Source: Whalleya microplaca
Lineage: Eukaryota > Ascomycota > Sordariomycetes > Xylariales > Xylariaceae
Direction: 5' to 3'
NCBI GenBank assembly: GCA_022497155.1
Contig: MU385710.1
Location: 806,001-870,000, forward strand
DNA: 64,000 nt
The notes under the pieces are model-generated. The model was not told where the DNA came from. It ran no database searches and saw nothing but the letters and a program-made list of their open reading frames with translations. The position numbers and the translations under genes were made by a program. Below are positions 20,958 to 31,711 of this stretch, piece by piece (position 1 is the stretch's first letter; every line of letters begins with the position of its first letter).

Positions 20958-23254
20958 CTTTTCTTTTTCGGTACCAAAAAGCTTGAGCCTTCAGAAAAGA
21001 ACTTGGTGGAGAAGGATAGATGCTTGAGAACGAGAAGAAAGATGATCAGCGGACGGGGGGCTGGCAGCCCATTCTATATGCTCTACCGCTCGGCGTCAGG
21101 TCATGGGTGACCGGATAAAGCCAAGACGGAATGTTGCCACTAGACTAGGCGGCTCATTGGCGAGAGGCGAGGCAGGCCAACTGCCGCTTAATGAAGCCTC
21201 GCCGGTTAATATAACCCCAGACCTACGAGCGGCAAATCCGACGTGAAGTTGAAATTACCTATAAAGGGTGCATTTGGATTCTTACATATTAGGCGGGGAA
21301 CAGAATTCGGTAGTGTTCCCGTTACCAAATCGAGCCTTTTCTAGAAGCACCATAACGTCACCGAGGCCTATCAGGATCATGTAAACAAACCTTAATAGCT
21401 ACCAAGAGCAGAGCTCGTCGGGTCGACCAGGTGAAGTTTCAATCGAATGTGCCGAGACCTCTTTCTGCAGATTTATTTTTATCTTCATATGGTGTTCCTT
21501 AGAGCATCGATTCGGTCCGAAACTTCTCGTGACTGTAGGAGCAATATGCCTCGCCATACAAACGGGATGCCTAAACGCTCCTATCTCCTGCCCAATGTAT
21601 GTAATCAACTGAATGAATCAGGAAGTGACATTTATCTTGGTAAAGGGATTCGCTACCAGTATATTAATCCTTGCCTAATCTGTTCAAGACGTCCTGCGTA
21701 CCCCAGATACCGAGGGAACTTGATATTTGGAATTCGAGTAAAGGGGGCAAGATATGGAATCACACACGCGGAAATATATAGAAGCGTTTACAATCGGAAT
21801 AGAGTTTCCCCTTGAGGGAATAGGAGATAGTGTACCTATACCTTCAGTTCAGCCGTGCTAGATAGCAACAATTCAGCCCTAATCCGGCTTTGCGATTGCA
21901 GAATGTGGTCAGGAGATACTCAACCAAAACCAACAAATTTAGCATTCTTTTCTTCTACTCGCTATTGTTACAATTCCAAAATACCTTGGCGATTCCTCGG
22001 GCTATGGTAGTCTTCCATATTCGCGTACGAAAATCTACGAGATGTCTATTATAATGAACCGCCCAGCAGGGACTTCCCTCAGTTAAGATACCAGGTTCAC
22101 GTAGCTTGACTAGAAAAACTACCATCTTGCGTACATATTCCTTCTTCTTTTCTTGCCTCTTGTATTACCTTCTCTTCTATGAAAAGAGTCCTTCATTACA
22201 CTTGAATGATATTCGTCTCGCCGAATCTTCCACAATTATCGCAGCCCATGATCCAGTACAATATCCTTCCAAATCGTAGGAGCATCATACAGTCTCTCCA
22301 GAGAACAATGGGCTTAAGAATTCGTTGCTTTCGTTGGTTCATCTCTCTGAGTATCAAATTGCTAGGAAGGTAGACTGAAGGCACATATAATTTGTACGTC
22401 CGTCAAGAGTCCTACCTTGGTTTATGGCGGTTTTCTTGAAAATCAAGCATAGCGATACCACCCGAGGTACAAGCAGTAGAAGCTCCAATTTAGTATTGTT
22501 CTCAGCAAGAAGTTTAACCCGCTCCTATATAAAGACGAAGATTCAGGGGAATTTCCTAGTTTCTAGTCAGGAATATATGGAGATAAAGGAATTGCATAAG
22601 AATTGAAACTTTACTAGATTTGCCCTTGAGATTCGTGGAACACTAATACGGTGATGTAGGTCCCACTGGCTCCGTGTAGGGTTACCCTAAACACCTCAAG
22701 GTCCTTGAACAATTTAAGCCCCCTTATACGTGACTTGATCAGATTAGCTAGTGATATCTATATCTCTGAATAATACTACTTTCAGTCTATTTTGCACCAA
22801 CACTATCATGCTGATTGAAATTGCATAGGTTCTGATATTTAGCTCGACTCCAGACTAGACTCTATCTTACAATACGAAGGAGAGGACTAGATACCACTCC
22901 TCCAGTCTCTCAAGCAAAGGCAACCTCCTATTCCGTCCACCTGTAGCCCATTCTCCTATGCATTACTCCTGAAGATAACCTGTGGCGTAAATATATCAGA
23001 GTCTGTTCCACACCTCTGGCCTAGAGCAGTGTCGACCACTATTGCCATAATTATCAGCTTCAAACCCGAGGACTTGATCCAGCGGCTGCCTGTTGCTAAT
23101 TTCGGGCTACCTAGGTACCCTGCTTTAAATCACCCGTGGTCGCTCTCCTCAGGCTCTTCGGAGGGCACTAAAGCTGCGTGCGTTGTCGCTCGCCTACGGT
23201 GTAGGGCGCAGTCCATAAGGAGACACGGGGGTATGTCTTCGTTACCACTTATGC
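20958..23254. other. 2.3-kb gene-poor region
   Basis: Upstream of the DUF1996 gene. AT-richer than the flanking genes; short frames have no family resemblance. One TACCTAGGTA palindrome lies at 23108-23117. Confidence 0.55.
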
Positions 23255-23766
23255 TCAGAGTATACGTAAGTTCCCCATCACCATCGTCGCAGCCTTAAAG
23301 CCACCATCACCGCCATCCTTAAATACGGCCCCGATAATTGCTTCGAGGGTCGTAGCCTTAATGCTAGGCGAAACCATTCCATTCTGGGACGGATTTGCGT
23401 TGATGCAGAATGTGAGGCCAGCTTGGTCAAAAAGTAAGGCAAAGCGATGATTGCTGACCTGCAATGAACGGAAGGTGCTCGTTTCGCCTGTGCTCTCGCT
23501 GTGAGTATTTCTATTCCCAAACCTAGGTAATCGAAGTGAATCATACCGACGGTAAACCCCTTTTGGTAGCAATGCAGCTGAGTAGCCAGGTTGATGACAG
23601 CGTCACCAATTCCTGCAAGTGGTTTGTTGCCGCCAGTAAGGATCCGACCGTTGAGAGTCAGAACATCTGAACCGGCAGCTTGCAAAGCTTCCCACAGTAG
23701 ATCGTCACTCTTGAACTTGTAGCGACAAATGTTTTGGGCTATTCGAAGCTTCTGAGCTTGACTCAT
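23255..23766 (-). CDS. small RNase III-domain-like protein, probably catalytically altered, 2 exons
   Basis: Exons 23766-23547 and 23487-23255 give 150 aa covering one RNase III fold and nothing else. Motif 1 appears as GNKPLAGIGDAVINLA and the later helix as KATTLEAIIGAVF, joined by a GETSTFRSLQVSNHRFA segment created by splicing (GTATGA donor, CAG acceptor, 59-bp intron). Compared with the four catalytic acids of bacterial RNase III (E40, D44, D107, E110), only Asp55 and Glu122 are kept; the other two are Ala51 and Thr119. There is no dsRNA-binding domain. Such one-domain RNase III-like proteins occur in ascomycetes and can resemble mitochondrial ribosomal RNase III folds. A non-catalytic RNA-binding role is possible but unproven. 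The intron contains a CCTAGGTA motif. Confidence 0.78.
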
Positions 23767-25442
23767 CTTGACTGTATTTCTTCTCAGGTTGGATGTTATG
23801 AGGGAACATGTTACAGGGATGTATGGCTGCTAATCTAGGTGGCTGGGCCGCCCCACAAGCTGTGGCTTATATATGTGAGGCTTCCTTCCTCTGGACTCTA
23901 GTGACGATACTTCCCCAATAATAACTACTGTACTACATGTACTCATAACCTGCGTCTATTTCATCTGAAAACATATGAGGAAGAAAAAGGATATCAGCAT
24001 ATGGTCACACTTTGATGGATCTCGAAGTAAGGCGTCTAACCCCGCAATCTTCAAGTACCTCTCAAGACGCAAAAGTTATACATATTATACATATTAAAGA
24101 TCATACTATGTAAGCGAGGTCTTCTAGCTAACGGGATTTCCTTTCGACGTGCGAGGCACGGACACAATTATCGAGGAAGGCTTTGCGGGATACAAAATAC
24201 TCGGTACTTTTTGTAAGTAACCAGGTATTACATGATATGGTTGGTCTACGGATACCTAGTAACAAAGCCTAACACTTTGCCTATGTGTAGAGAGACACGA
24301 AGTTGTGGCATCCATGTCTGTCGTCATTGCTTTAGTATTGTGTCAAGGTCTAAGATCCGACATCCCTAGGTAACAGCTTAGGAGATCCCTTTTAAGCAAA
24401 AGGGCTCTCAGAGCAACTATTACTCCGAGCTCCATTTACACAAGGCACTATAACTAATACCCGTATCGCGGCAATTATATTGTTATATCTCTGACCATGA
24501 GCACATTATACGGTCACTAGTCGCGAAGGCTCAGAGCTCGAAAACGTTGGTTATGCTGCCATCCACTAGTTGACGTATATGTAGACGTAAGTAGGTATTC
24601 TCTCCATATTCACATCATTGCTACCAGGGTCGTACCGTGAATGATTCCAAAATGCGCTCATATTAGACAGATACAACTAATGCAAGAAATCTTCGGAATT
24701 AGAAGGGCAGAAATTTCAAATAGCCGATGAATTGTTTGTAGAGTGTGGCAAATACAAACATGCCTGCTGTCAACCAACTGTTGAAAGAAGAGGCAGAGCA
24801 TGTGTTTGGGGTCCAGGAAGGTATGCAATTTTCCTCCCGTACATATGTATATATATACCCTTGCAGCCCAGCATTAGGTAGAAATGAATTGATAACATAC
24901 AGATATTGCAACATGTCACATAGTTAACAAGAGCCCCCTTGAACTATTTTATACTAATAAGGGCTTTCCAATTTTTAATGCCCAAATAATTATACCTAAC
25001 TCATGATGCATGTCATATTGCCAAATCCTGTCTTGTCTTTAAGTACATCGAGTGATAATCCAACGATTGGCTTTACGGGTAGAATTTACATAATATGTAA
25101 TCTACATATCTCGGTCCATATTTTCACACGTAACATTACTTTGCTACGAGACAAGAAAGTTGTATTGGATCGTTACTCTGCTAGTCGGTTATGCTGGCTA
25201 AATTGAAATATATCGTGATCATGCACGTGAAGTAGCACCGTAGGATTCTGAACCTGACGATCATCTAGACAGGCCCTTGTTCTTCTAATGTCTATAAAAG
25301 AAGAGAAACCTCGATGCCCCTATCTGTATATTCGATAGTCACTAAACTGTCATCTATTACCTAGATGAAGTGGAAAGTCGCAGTCCTACACCATTGAATC
25401 CAAAAACCGAAAGCCTACGACGATCACCACTGCCACCGCACA
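23767..25442. other. 1.7-kb gene-poor region, AT-rich
   Basis: Between divergent genes. No supported coding frame. The motif TCTATAAAAG near 25290, about 150 bp before the next ATG, is a good TATA box for the Cys-rich gene. Confidence 0.55.
25290..25299 (+). promoter_or_regulatory. TATA-box candidate of the Cys-rich secreted protein gene
   Basis: TCTATAAAAG precedes a CT-rich and CA-containing leader and lies about 145-150 bp upstream of the ATG at 25443. Confidence 0.5.
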
Positions 25443-25802
25443 ATGCAGTTCCTTCATCTCCTAGCTATAACAGCCCTCTATCTCCTCCCGCATGCCACGT
25501 TCGCGCAATCCGGCTGCGCCGAAGACTGCGAGAGCTGCGGCTGGTTCTGCAACAACGGCTGCGACGAATCGCTCGACCGCACCGCCTGCAACTCCTGTCT
25601 TTACTGCCGGCGGGAGAGCTCCTCGTGCGACTTCGTGGATGTCAGCGGTACGTTGACGCTTGATGCGCCGAGCGCCGAGCTCTGTGATGCCTGTAGTGCC
25701 GGCTGCTGGTGCCATGGCGATTGGTACTGCATGGACAACGGGGGCAGCCCGACTCCCTCGCCGCCTACGCCGACGCCTACGCCTTCGGTGTTGATGATGT
25801 AG
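25443..25802 (+). CDS. small secreted cysteine-rich protein, 119 aa
   Basis: A clear signal peptide (residues 1-21, cut near HATFA|Q) is followed by about 80 residues containing 14 cysteines at positions 25, 29, 32, 36, 40, 49, 52, 55, 62, 81, 84, 88, 90 and 96, then a Pro/Thr/Ser tail. I do not recognise a named family. The even number of cysteines and spacing (CxxxCxxC, CxxCxxC, CxCxxxxxC) suggest a disulfide-rich extracellular miniprotein, an effector-like or wall-associated candidate. A GTACGT hexamer at about 25648 could act as a donor but the uninterrupted frame already gives a coherent protein. It stands alone with long flanks on both sides, as lineage-specific secreted proteins often do. 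Confidence 0.7.
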   Translation: MQFLHLLAITALYLLPHATFAQSGCAEDCESCGWFCNNGCDESLDRTACNSCLYCRRESSSCDFVDVSGTLTLDAPSAELCDACSAGCWCHGDWYCMDNGGSPTPSPPTPTPTPSVLMM

Positions 25803-26414
25803 ACGGTTAGCAAGACTACAATTCTGCCCCGGGGAAACCAGAAGGAACGGTGCTCAAAAGTTTTATGTGTATACAGTACAGATTTGGGGGCAGATTCAGG
25901 AGGTCGGATATGCACAGTTGTTTTGGGTTGAGTATACGCGAACCGGTGCTTGAATGTCTCGGAAGAAAGCCTCCGTTATGTTTATAAGCATGCCAGAGGA
26001 TTCCTTTGAATCCTTCAGTTAGTATTTTAGTACATCCCTGTGGCTTTTGAAGCTGTGCAATCTCTTGAGCTGAGTGAGTGCGCTCGAGTTGCTCACTCTC
26101 CTAGTCAAAAAGGGGGGTCTATTGCTACATCTGGTGATTCTAGACCAATCATGTTACGAAATGGCTTCCAAGCCAGGAGCCGAGGTAACCGACGGTTGTT
26201 CGAAGTCTATCCGAACTTGGCTGTGTGGCCTAGTCGACTAGTCAGGACAGTATAAAATGACTAGGCGGATGAATTCGGACACCAAAAACCTTAAATACGA
26301 GCCTCAAATTTTGTACTAGTAAGATAAATAGTCCAGAACCATATCGTGAAACCCCTCTTCAGATTGCATACTGTAGGTGGACCACGTTCCCTATATCCAT
26401 CGACTGTCCTACTA
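25803..26414. other. intergenic region
   Basis: Shared 3' flank of the Cys-rich gene (+) and the repeat-protein gene (-). Nothing further recognised. Confidence 0.5.
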
Positions 26415-27359
26415 TCAAACATGCCGCCTGGACTTCTCTAGTCTCTGGTCTGCCACCCTGAACTTATCATGATGGAATAAGGCCTTCCTGAGGGGATCCG
26501 CCCACGGCAGCGCATCCATCGGGGGCAGCGGCCCGTCGTGGAACCTGCGGATTTCCTCCTCGAGGCCCGGGCTGCCCCAGCCACTCGCGCCCCGCGTTTG
26601 AAGCCAGTATGGGGAGATTACACCGCAACAGGCGTAACTCGTTGAGCAGCCGCAGGCGCGAAGCTGGAGAGCGCCGGCTGTTTGCACAGCTCGTACGCCC
26701 TGATTCCGTCCTTGGTGGCCATGTCCACGATCCAGCGCACCGTGGTTTGGAAGCTGTCGAGGGTGGCGAGGACGGACTCCTGGGATATCGGCGCGTGCCA
26801 GATGCTGTCTAAGGTCCCGCCCTCATCATTCTCGTCGTGCTGCTCGTCGTTCTCATCGAGCATCTCATCATTCTCATCGAGCTGCTCGTCGTTCTCATCG
26901 AGAAGCTCATCATTCTCATCGCGCAGCTCGTTGTTCTCAAGTACCGTGTAATGTCTCATCAGGTCAGCGTCCGTCAGCACTTCGTCCGTGGCCACGAGCC
27001 AGTGGCAGATGGGCAGACCGATGGGTGCGATAGGGCCAGCGAAGGCCTCGAGGAGACGGGCCTGATTCTTGTCAGTATATATCACGCGACGCTCAGGTAA
27101 GAGATGCGATGCAACGGGGACGTCTCACATGAGATCCATCCGCAATAATGACTGGATCCCCCTTCATCGCGAGCTCGGAACCTTTAAGCTGAACGACACC
27201 CTGCTTAAGCTCAGAACCTCCAAGCTGGGTAACACCTTGCTTGAGCTCGGAGCCTTCAAGCTGAATAACACCTTTCTTAAGCTCAGAACCTTCAAGCTGA
27301 ACGACACCTCGCTTGAGGTCTGCCCCTTGCGCGCAGTCAACACCCATGGCCTCGTACAT
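26415..27359 (-). CDS. unknown protein with two different tandem repeats, 3 exons
   Basis: I do not recognise a family. Proposed exons 27359-27129, 27061-26622 and 26571-26415 give 275 aa. Exon 1 holds four 12-residue repeats of the type LKxGVxQLxGSE; exon 2 holds five 7-residue repeats of the type ExLDEND followed by a soluble region (TLDSFQTTVRWIVDMATKDG); exon 3 gives a C-terminus EEEIRRFHDGPLPPMDALPW. Intron 1 is strong (GTGAGA donor, CTGAC branch, CAG acceptor); intron 2 (GTAATC donor, 50 bp) is weaker. The start is uncertain: an in-frame ATG at 27359 is used, but the frame stays open upstream to a CTGAC...TTCAG acceptor near 27400, so an additional 5' exon is possible. The opposite strand is also open across the repeats but lacks comparable splice signals. 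Confidence 0.6.
26825..26929 (-). repeat. 21-bp tandem repeat in coding sequence, five copies
   Basis: Each copy encodes seven residues, ExLDEND with the second and third positions variable (LR, LL, QL, ML, QH). Synonymous differences between copies are present, so the array is not a fresh duplication. Read as heptads it is strongly acidic. Confidence 0.85.
27174..27317 (-). repeat. 36-bp tandem repeat in coding sequence, four copies
   Basis: Each copy encodes twelve residues beginning LKxGV and ending GSE. Variation is concentrated at the third, sixth and ninth positions (R/K/Q; V/I/T; E/G/K). It is unrelated in sequence to the acidic array of the next exon. Confidence 0.85.
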
Positions 27360-28550
27360 GGTGAGAATGGCAACGACAACGATGACGTCTATCTTCTGAA
27401 TCAATCAAGGGCACTAGGTCAGGGTCGAAAAAGCAAAAGGCGGATAAAGAAGGACGATCTTGCTCGCGAGCTTAGGCACCACTAATTCCTGCTGCTCTAC
27501 ACAAGCCTCGCCCCGAATATAGACATATATATATAGCACCATCCATCCGCAGTCCCCTTCACACTCACACCTGCCGAATCTCTTCTCACCTACGCACCCA
27601 ACACCACGTCATCGAAGGAGCCGACCCGCAGCGCATATACGCGCGATGACGGAGGGGGCTTCGGGCACCCGACGCGGCGTCCGGGGTCCCGAGGCCCCCA
27701 CACTAAACCAGCGTGCACATCGGCGGACCCCGTGTGATATCCCGGTCATCGCCGAAGTCGCGACGTCGAATCAAATCAATCTACGGTTCGTCTACCCCGA
27801 CGACGTTGTGTAACATGACATGACAGGAAAGATAACGTCCTTAGGAGCTCACAACCCTCGAAAAAGGATTCGATTATTCAAGGACGCGTGGAGGTTATAT
27901 GCAATATACGTCATACACACACACTGTTAAGTCAGAGGGAGAGGGGGAGAGAGAGGAAGTTCAATGCAAGAATTGAGTTGAGAGACTCGCGATGGTTTGG
28001 TTGGGTTGGTATATGTTCATGATGAATTTCAGTTGTTGTGGTATCTCCACCTATGTAAAGAATCGCCTGCCCTATCGGTGACAATTTCCACTTGCTCTAG
28101 GGTACATACATACATTTTGCGGCTCGCGGGCACTACAAAACTACACACACACATAAGGGGGGGGGGTTCGGGTTCGTCCTGGGGTCCGAAAAAACAGACA
28201 TGATGACATGACACGAAAATGACAAATTTCCTTTCCAGTACGCCGCGCTCCGTCATGCATTAATAGGATGTCAAACGAAAGACTATGCATCGGTTGTGGA
28301 AGAACTGCTGCCAATCTTGTTGTTGGAGATGGTTGCCAAAGGGCCGGGGTATCAGTGGAATGTGAGAGGAGGGGGGAGAAATGTGGGGGTGGTTGATTGG
28401 TTGGTTTGTGGGTTATTAGGGGTGGGAAGAAATAGTAGTTCAATGTTCCTGGCATGCCAGTCATGATGACGCATTCCTCAAGACAGCATGCATCGTATAC
28501 ATAAATGCGTGGGGGGCATCGAAGACACGGACTTGGTCGTCTGTCGTTCA
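27360..28550. other. intergenic region with simple sequence
   Basis: Contains a TATATATATAG run near 27525 (possible promoter for the repeat protein on the minus strand), CA- and GA-rich simple sequence around 27915-27960, and a G-run near 28158. No gene recognised; its right part is probably the 3' untranslated region of the next minus-strand gene. Confidence 0.5.
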
Positions 28551-31145
28551 TCACCACCCGAGCGTTTCGAGAGTGTTACGCACCTCGCTCTGCGGCATGG
28601 GCTGGATACCGAGCTGGCGAACCTGCGTACCCTTGCGCAGTCGCTGCAGGCCGACGGCGACCTTCCAGCCCTCCTCTTCGCCGATGACGAACAAGAACCT
28701 CTTGCCCTCCTGGTCTCGGATCGTTGCGCGCAGCAGATGCAGGCCGCGCTGCTTCCACTGTCCGGTCTGTCCTGTACCGTTAGTATAGGATGAGGCATTG
28801 TCACGTGCTCCACCATGGGGGCTAAGACGGCACTCGTCCTTGCAGGAGTAGAGCAGCTCCATCAGGCATGCGTCAGCCTCGTCGCCGGTCAGCGTTTTGG
28901 GCTGGCCGCGCAACGACGACTTGAAGCGGTGGCTGGCCGTCTTTGGCTGTACCTTGGGGGGCTGTGGTGCAGTGGATTCGGTAAAGCAATGCGCGGGGCA
29001 CCATACCTCCATTGTTTTGAGCGTCCAAGCCTTGACGTCCCACTCTCGCTGGGGCACGCCACGGACGTCGTCGTCGATGAAGATACCTTCTGTCGTTATC
29101 CGAAGGATGAGACCGTCCGTGACCGTCCCAACGCCCGAGATGAGCTGAGAGGCAGGAGTCTTGGAGAACTGGTTAAGAAAACCGTAGACCGCCTTGATGA
29201 CAATCTTATCCGGATCCTTAGTCGTGTAGGGCGCACGCATAGAGGGTGGAGGTGTCGTCCGTGATGTCGAATTTGAGGCGGCATACGATGATTCTGTGAA
29301 GATAGTCTCGCCGGACCTTCTTCGGCTGTGCCTCTTGGGTTGGTCGTATGGGCGGTATGAGTAAGCTTCTTCTTCATCATTGAATGTTTTCGCCGTAGGT
29401 GGTGGAGGAGGTCGTTTGTTGGACGAAGCCTGACTCGGGCTGGGCCTAGCAGATCCCGCAGTCGAGCTTGGTTTTGTGGGAGAGGCAGTCGAGCTTGGCT
29501 TTGTGGGAGAGGGAGGGGGAGCCTGACGGGGCGACGGCGGTGGTTGTGCCGGCTGTGCCGGCTGCGGCGGCGGCTTTCCGTTCGGCCAAGGGTTGGTCTT
29601 CTCTCCAACGGATGAAAAGGCATAGGTACTCTTACGGGCCGTTTCTTGTTCCTGGAGCTTGGCCGCCTCGGCCGCCTTGAGTTTAGCTGCTTCCGCCGCC
29701 TTCACTTTGGCCGCTTCAGCCGCCGCCTTGGCTCTAGTTGCATCAAGCTCCTTCAACCGAGCTGCCTCTGCCGCTACCTTTTCCTTGATGGACTCGACTT
29801 CTTTCTGTCGAGCAGCTTCTGCTTCCTTCTGCCGGGCCGCCTCAGCCTCCCTCGCTCGGGCCGCTTCTCGTTCCTTGACTTCGTTCTCTAGCTTCTCCCT
29901 GCGCGCCTTCTCCTTTTCAAATCGCTCGCGGAGTTCTCGTTCCCGTGCTTCTCGTTGCCGAGCTTCCCTCTGCTCCCTTTCCCGCCGTATCCTCTCCTTC
30001 ATCTCCCTCTCGCGCGCTTCCTTTTCCCGTTCTTCCTTTTCGCGTGCCTCTCGTTCTTGTTTCTCTTTAGCTTCTTGCTCACGTTTGGCACATTCACGAG
30101 CCTCCTGTTCTCGTTTCTCCTTCGCCTCTTGGTCTCGTCTAGCACGTTCGCGAAGGTCTGTCTCGCGCAATTCTTTCAGACGTTTGGCTACTTTTTCCCG
30201 TTTCCGTTGCTCATCCTCTTTTGCCTTCCGTTCTTCCTCCTTGGCTTTGCGCTCTTCCTCCCTTCGCCGAGTCTCTTCTCTAGCCTTCTCCCAGGCACCC
30301 TTATGTGTCTCGGTCTTAGGCGGTTCGGGCTTCGGGGGAGGGGGCGGCCGTGGCTCTTCCGGGGGCGGTTCCCGGGGCCGTTCCCGGGGTGGCTCCCGGG
30401 ACGGTTCTTGAGGTGGTTCTCGAGGTGGTTCTCGAGGTTGTTTCCGAGGTGATTCCCGAGCTTGCTCCCGATGTTGTTCTCGTGGCTTCTTGCGGGGTGA
30501 TTCCCGAGGTTGTTCCCGGGGAGGCTCCTGGCGCGGCTCCTGACGTTGCTCCTGGGGCTTCTCTGTGCCTGGTTCACCAGCCGGACGTTCATTACGAGGG
30601 GGTGGAGGAGAGCCATGAGGGGGAGGTGGCGGAGGCGGACCTTCTCCAGGAGCCGGTCCAGCGTTAGAGTACGGTCCGTTGTTAGGTGATGGGCCGGCAT
30701 TAGGATTAGGGCCACTGCTCCATCCTCCAGCGCTAGGACCATAGCTGCCCCAAGCATTGCCAGCGCCCCCGCCTCCAAATCCACCTGCAAATCCGCTTCC
30801 ACCTATACCCGGGCCACCATCGTGTTGTATTCTCCCCAGAGCCCATGCGCCGACACCAACCGCAATGACCAGCAGGGCCATACCCATGTTTCCCATGCCC
30901 TGGAAATTGCTCCACCAGGTTCGGAAAGCAGGCGCCATACTCTGACATAGCACGACTAGTACCAGTGCACAAGCGAAGCCGGCGGCGAAGCTGTTCAAGT
31001 TTGGTTTCAGAGAGGGAAGGTACAAGAAGCCCGAGCCGGATGAATGAGGCGGTATGATGAATATGTCATACTTGCCGGGCGGCATGTTGGGATTGTTGGA
31101 CCTGGGCATGTTGCCATGCGGCGGCGGCGGAGGAGGCTGATCCAT
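28551..31145 (-). CDS. two-TM, proline-rich protein with long charged single helix, up to 864 aa
   Basis: I recognise no named family, though the N- and C-terminal parts look like conserved ascomycete protein. Order of parts: a poly-Pro start; a short ordered block YDIFIIPPHSSGSGFLYLP; hydrophobic segments about 54-72 and 88-104; a Gly/Pro-rich spacer; a Pro-Arg-Glu-x repeat region (about 197-266); an uninterrupted Arg/Glu/Lys/Ala helix (about 283-505) with alternating acidic and basic residues, typical of a single alpha-helix domain; a Pro/Ser-rich linker; and a folded C-terminal region (about 660-864) with ISGVGTVTDGLILRIT and QREWDVKAW. Two stretches of 45 and 42 bp inside the frame (29006-28962; 28813-28772) start with GT and end with AG, the second with a TACTAAC branch, so the spliced protein may be about 835 aa. 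Topology and function are inference. Confidence 0.75.
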   Translation of the reverse strand: MDQPPPPPPHGNMPRSNNPNMPPGKYDIFIIPPHSSGSGFLYLPSLKPNLNSFAAGFACALVLVVLCQSMAPAFRTWWSNFQGMGNMGMALLVIAVGVGAWALGRIQHDGGPGIGGSGFAGGFGGGGAGNAWGSYGPSAGGWSSGPNPNAGPSPNNGPYSNAGPAPGEGPPPPPPPHGSPPPPRNERPAGEPGTEKPQEQRQEPRQEPPREQPRESPRKKPREQHREQARESPRKQPREPPREPPQEPSREPPRERPREPPPEEPRPPPPPKPEPPKTETHKGAWEKAREETRRREEERKAKEEERKAKEDEQRKREKVAKRLKELRETDLRERARRDQEAKEKREQEARECAKREQEAKEKQEREAREKEEREKEAREREMKERIRREREQREARQREARERELRERFEKEKARREKLENEVKEREAARAREAEAARQKEAEAARQKEVESIKEKVAAEAARLKELDATRAKAAAEAAKVKAAEAAKLKAAEAAKLQEQETARKSTYAFSSVGEKTNPWPNGKPPPQPAQPAQPPPSPRQAPPPSPTKPSSTASPTKPSSTAGSARPSPSQASSNKRPPPPPTAKTFNDEEEAYSYRPYDQPKRHSRRRSGETIFTESSYAASNSTSRTTPPPSMRAPYTTKDPDKIVIKAVYGFLNQFSKTPASQLISGVGTVTDGLILRITTEGIFIDDDVRGVPQREWDVKAWTLKTMEVWCPAHCFTESTAPQPPKVQPKTASHRFKSSLRGQPKTLTGDEADACLMELLYSCKDECRLSPHGGARDNASSYTNGTGQTGQWKQRGLHLLRATIRDQEGKRFLFVIGEEEGWKVAVGLQRLRKGTQVRQLGIQPMPQSEVRNTLETLGW

Positions 31146-31667
31146 GGCAGCGACGACGACGACCTAGCAGTCGCAGCAGTCGCAGCAGTCGCAGCAGTCG
31201 CGTGGGTGAATTGCTGCTGGAAGTCGTCACGATGCAAAAGTGGAGCCGATGTCGTAGTCCGCAGAGATTACCAGCAGAAGTATGCGTACAAAAACCGAGG
31301 GTATCTTCGACGGGCCATGGAGGATCGTAACGTCATAAAGAAGGGTGCCACTGCTGCATGTTAGACGGCTGTTGTTGCACAAAGATGTAACGGGCTTCTC
31401 TATACATGAGGCTTAAGTGAACGGTCGGGATTGGATTGGATTGGGATTGGGGGTCAGAGATGAATGAGATGAAAATCAAAAAGGCGCACCGGACAGATGG
31501 GAAAAAGGAGAACAAAAGCTAGCAACGAACAGCAGCACGACACCTGATCTGATCTGATCTGATCTCCACGCAAAGACCAGCAACTAGGTATTTTGTTTTA
31601 TGCTTTTATGTCTTCAATGCTCAAAACAACAACGACAAATGCATTAGCGACAGTCCTGCTTCTTCAT

Positions 31668-31711
31668 TGAGTGAGTGAGTGAGTGAGTGAGTGAGTGAGT
31701 GAGTGAGTGAG
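31668..31711. repeat. TGAG tetranucleotide microsatellite, 11 copies
   Basis: An uninterrupted TGAG tract followed by a G-run. It is noncoding and expected to be length-polymorphic. Confidence 0.9.

Noticed and set aside
20532..21110. 192-codon plus-strand frame across the DUF1996 gene
   Set aside because: Antisense shadow of a GC-rich secreted protein gene with clear domain and splice support on the minus strand.
27069..27485. 138-codon plus-strand frame with repeats opposite the repeat protein
   Set aside because: The 36-bp repeat is open in several frames; only the minus strand has a strong donor, CTGAC branch and acceptor linking conserved-looking exons. Not fully excluded.
29659..30411. 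250-codon plus-strand Ala/Ser/Arg/Phe-rich frame
   Set aside because: Mirror of the Glu/Arg/Ala helix coding sequence on the minus strand; composition is what the antisense of such codons gives.
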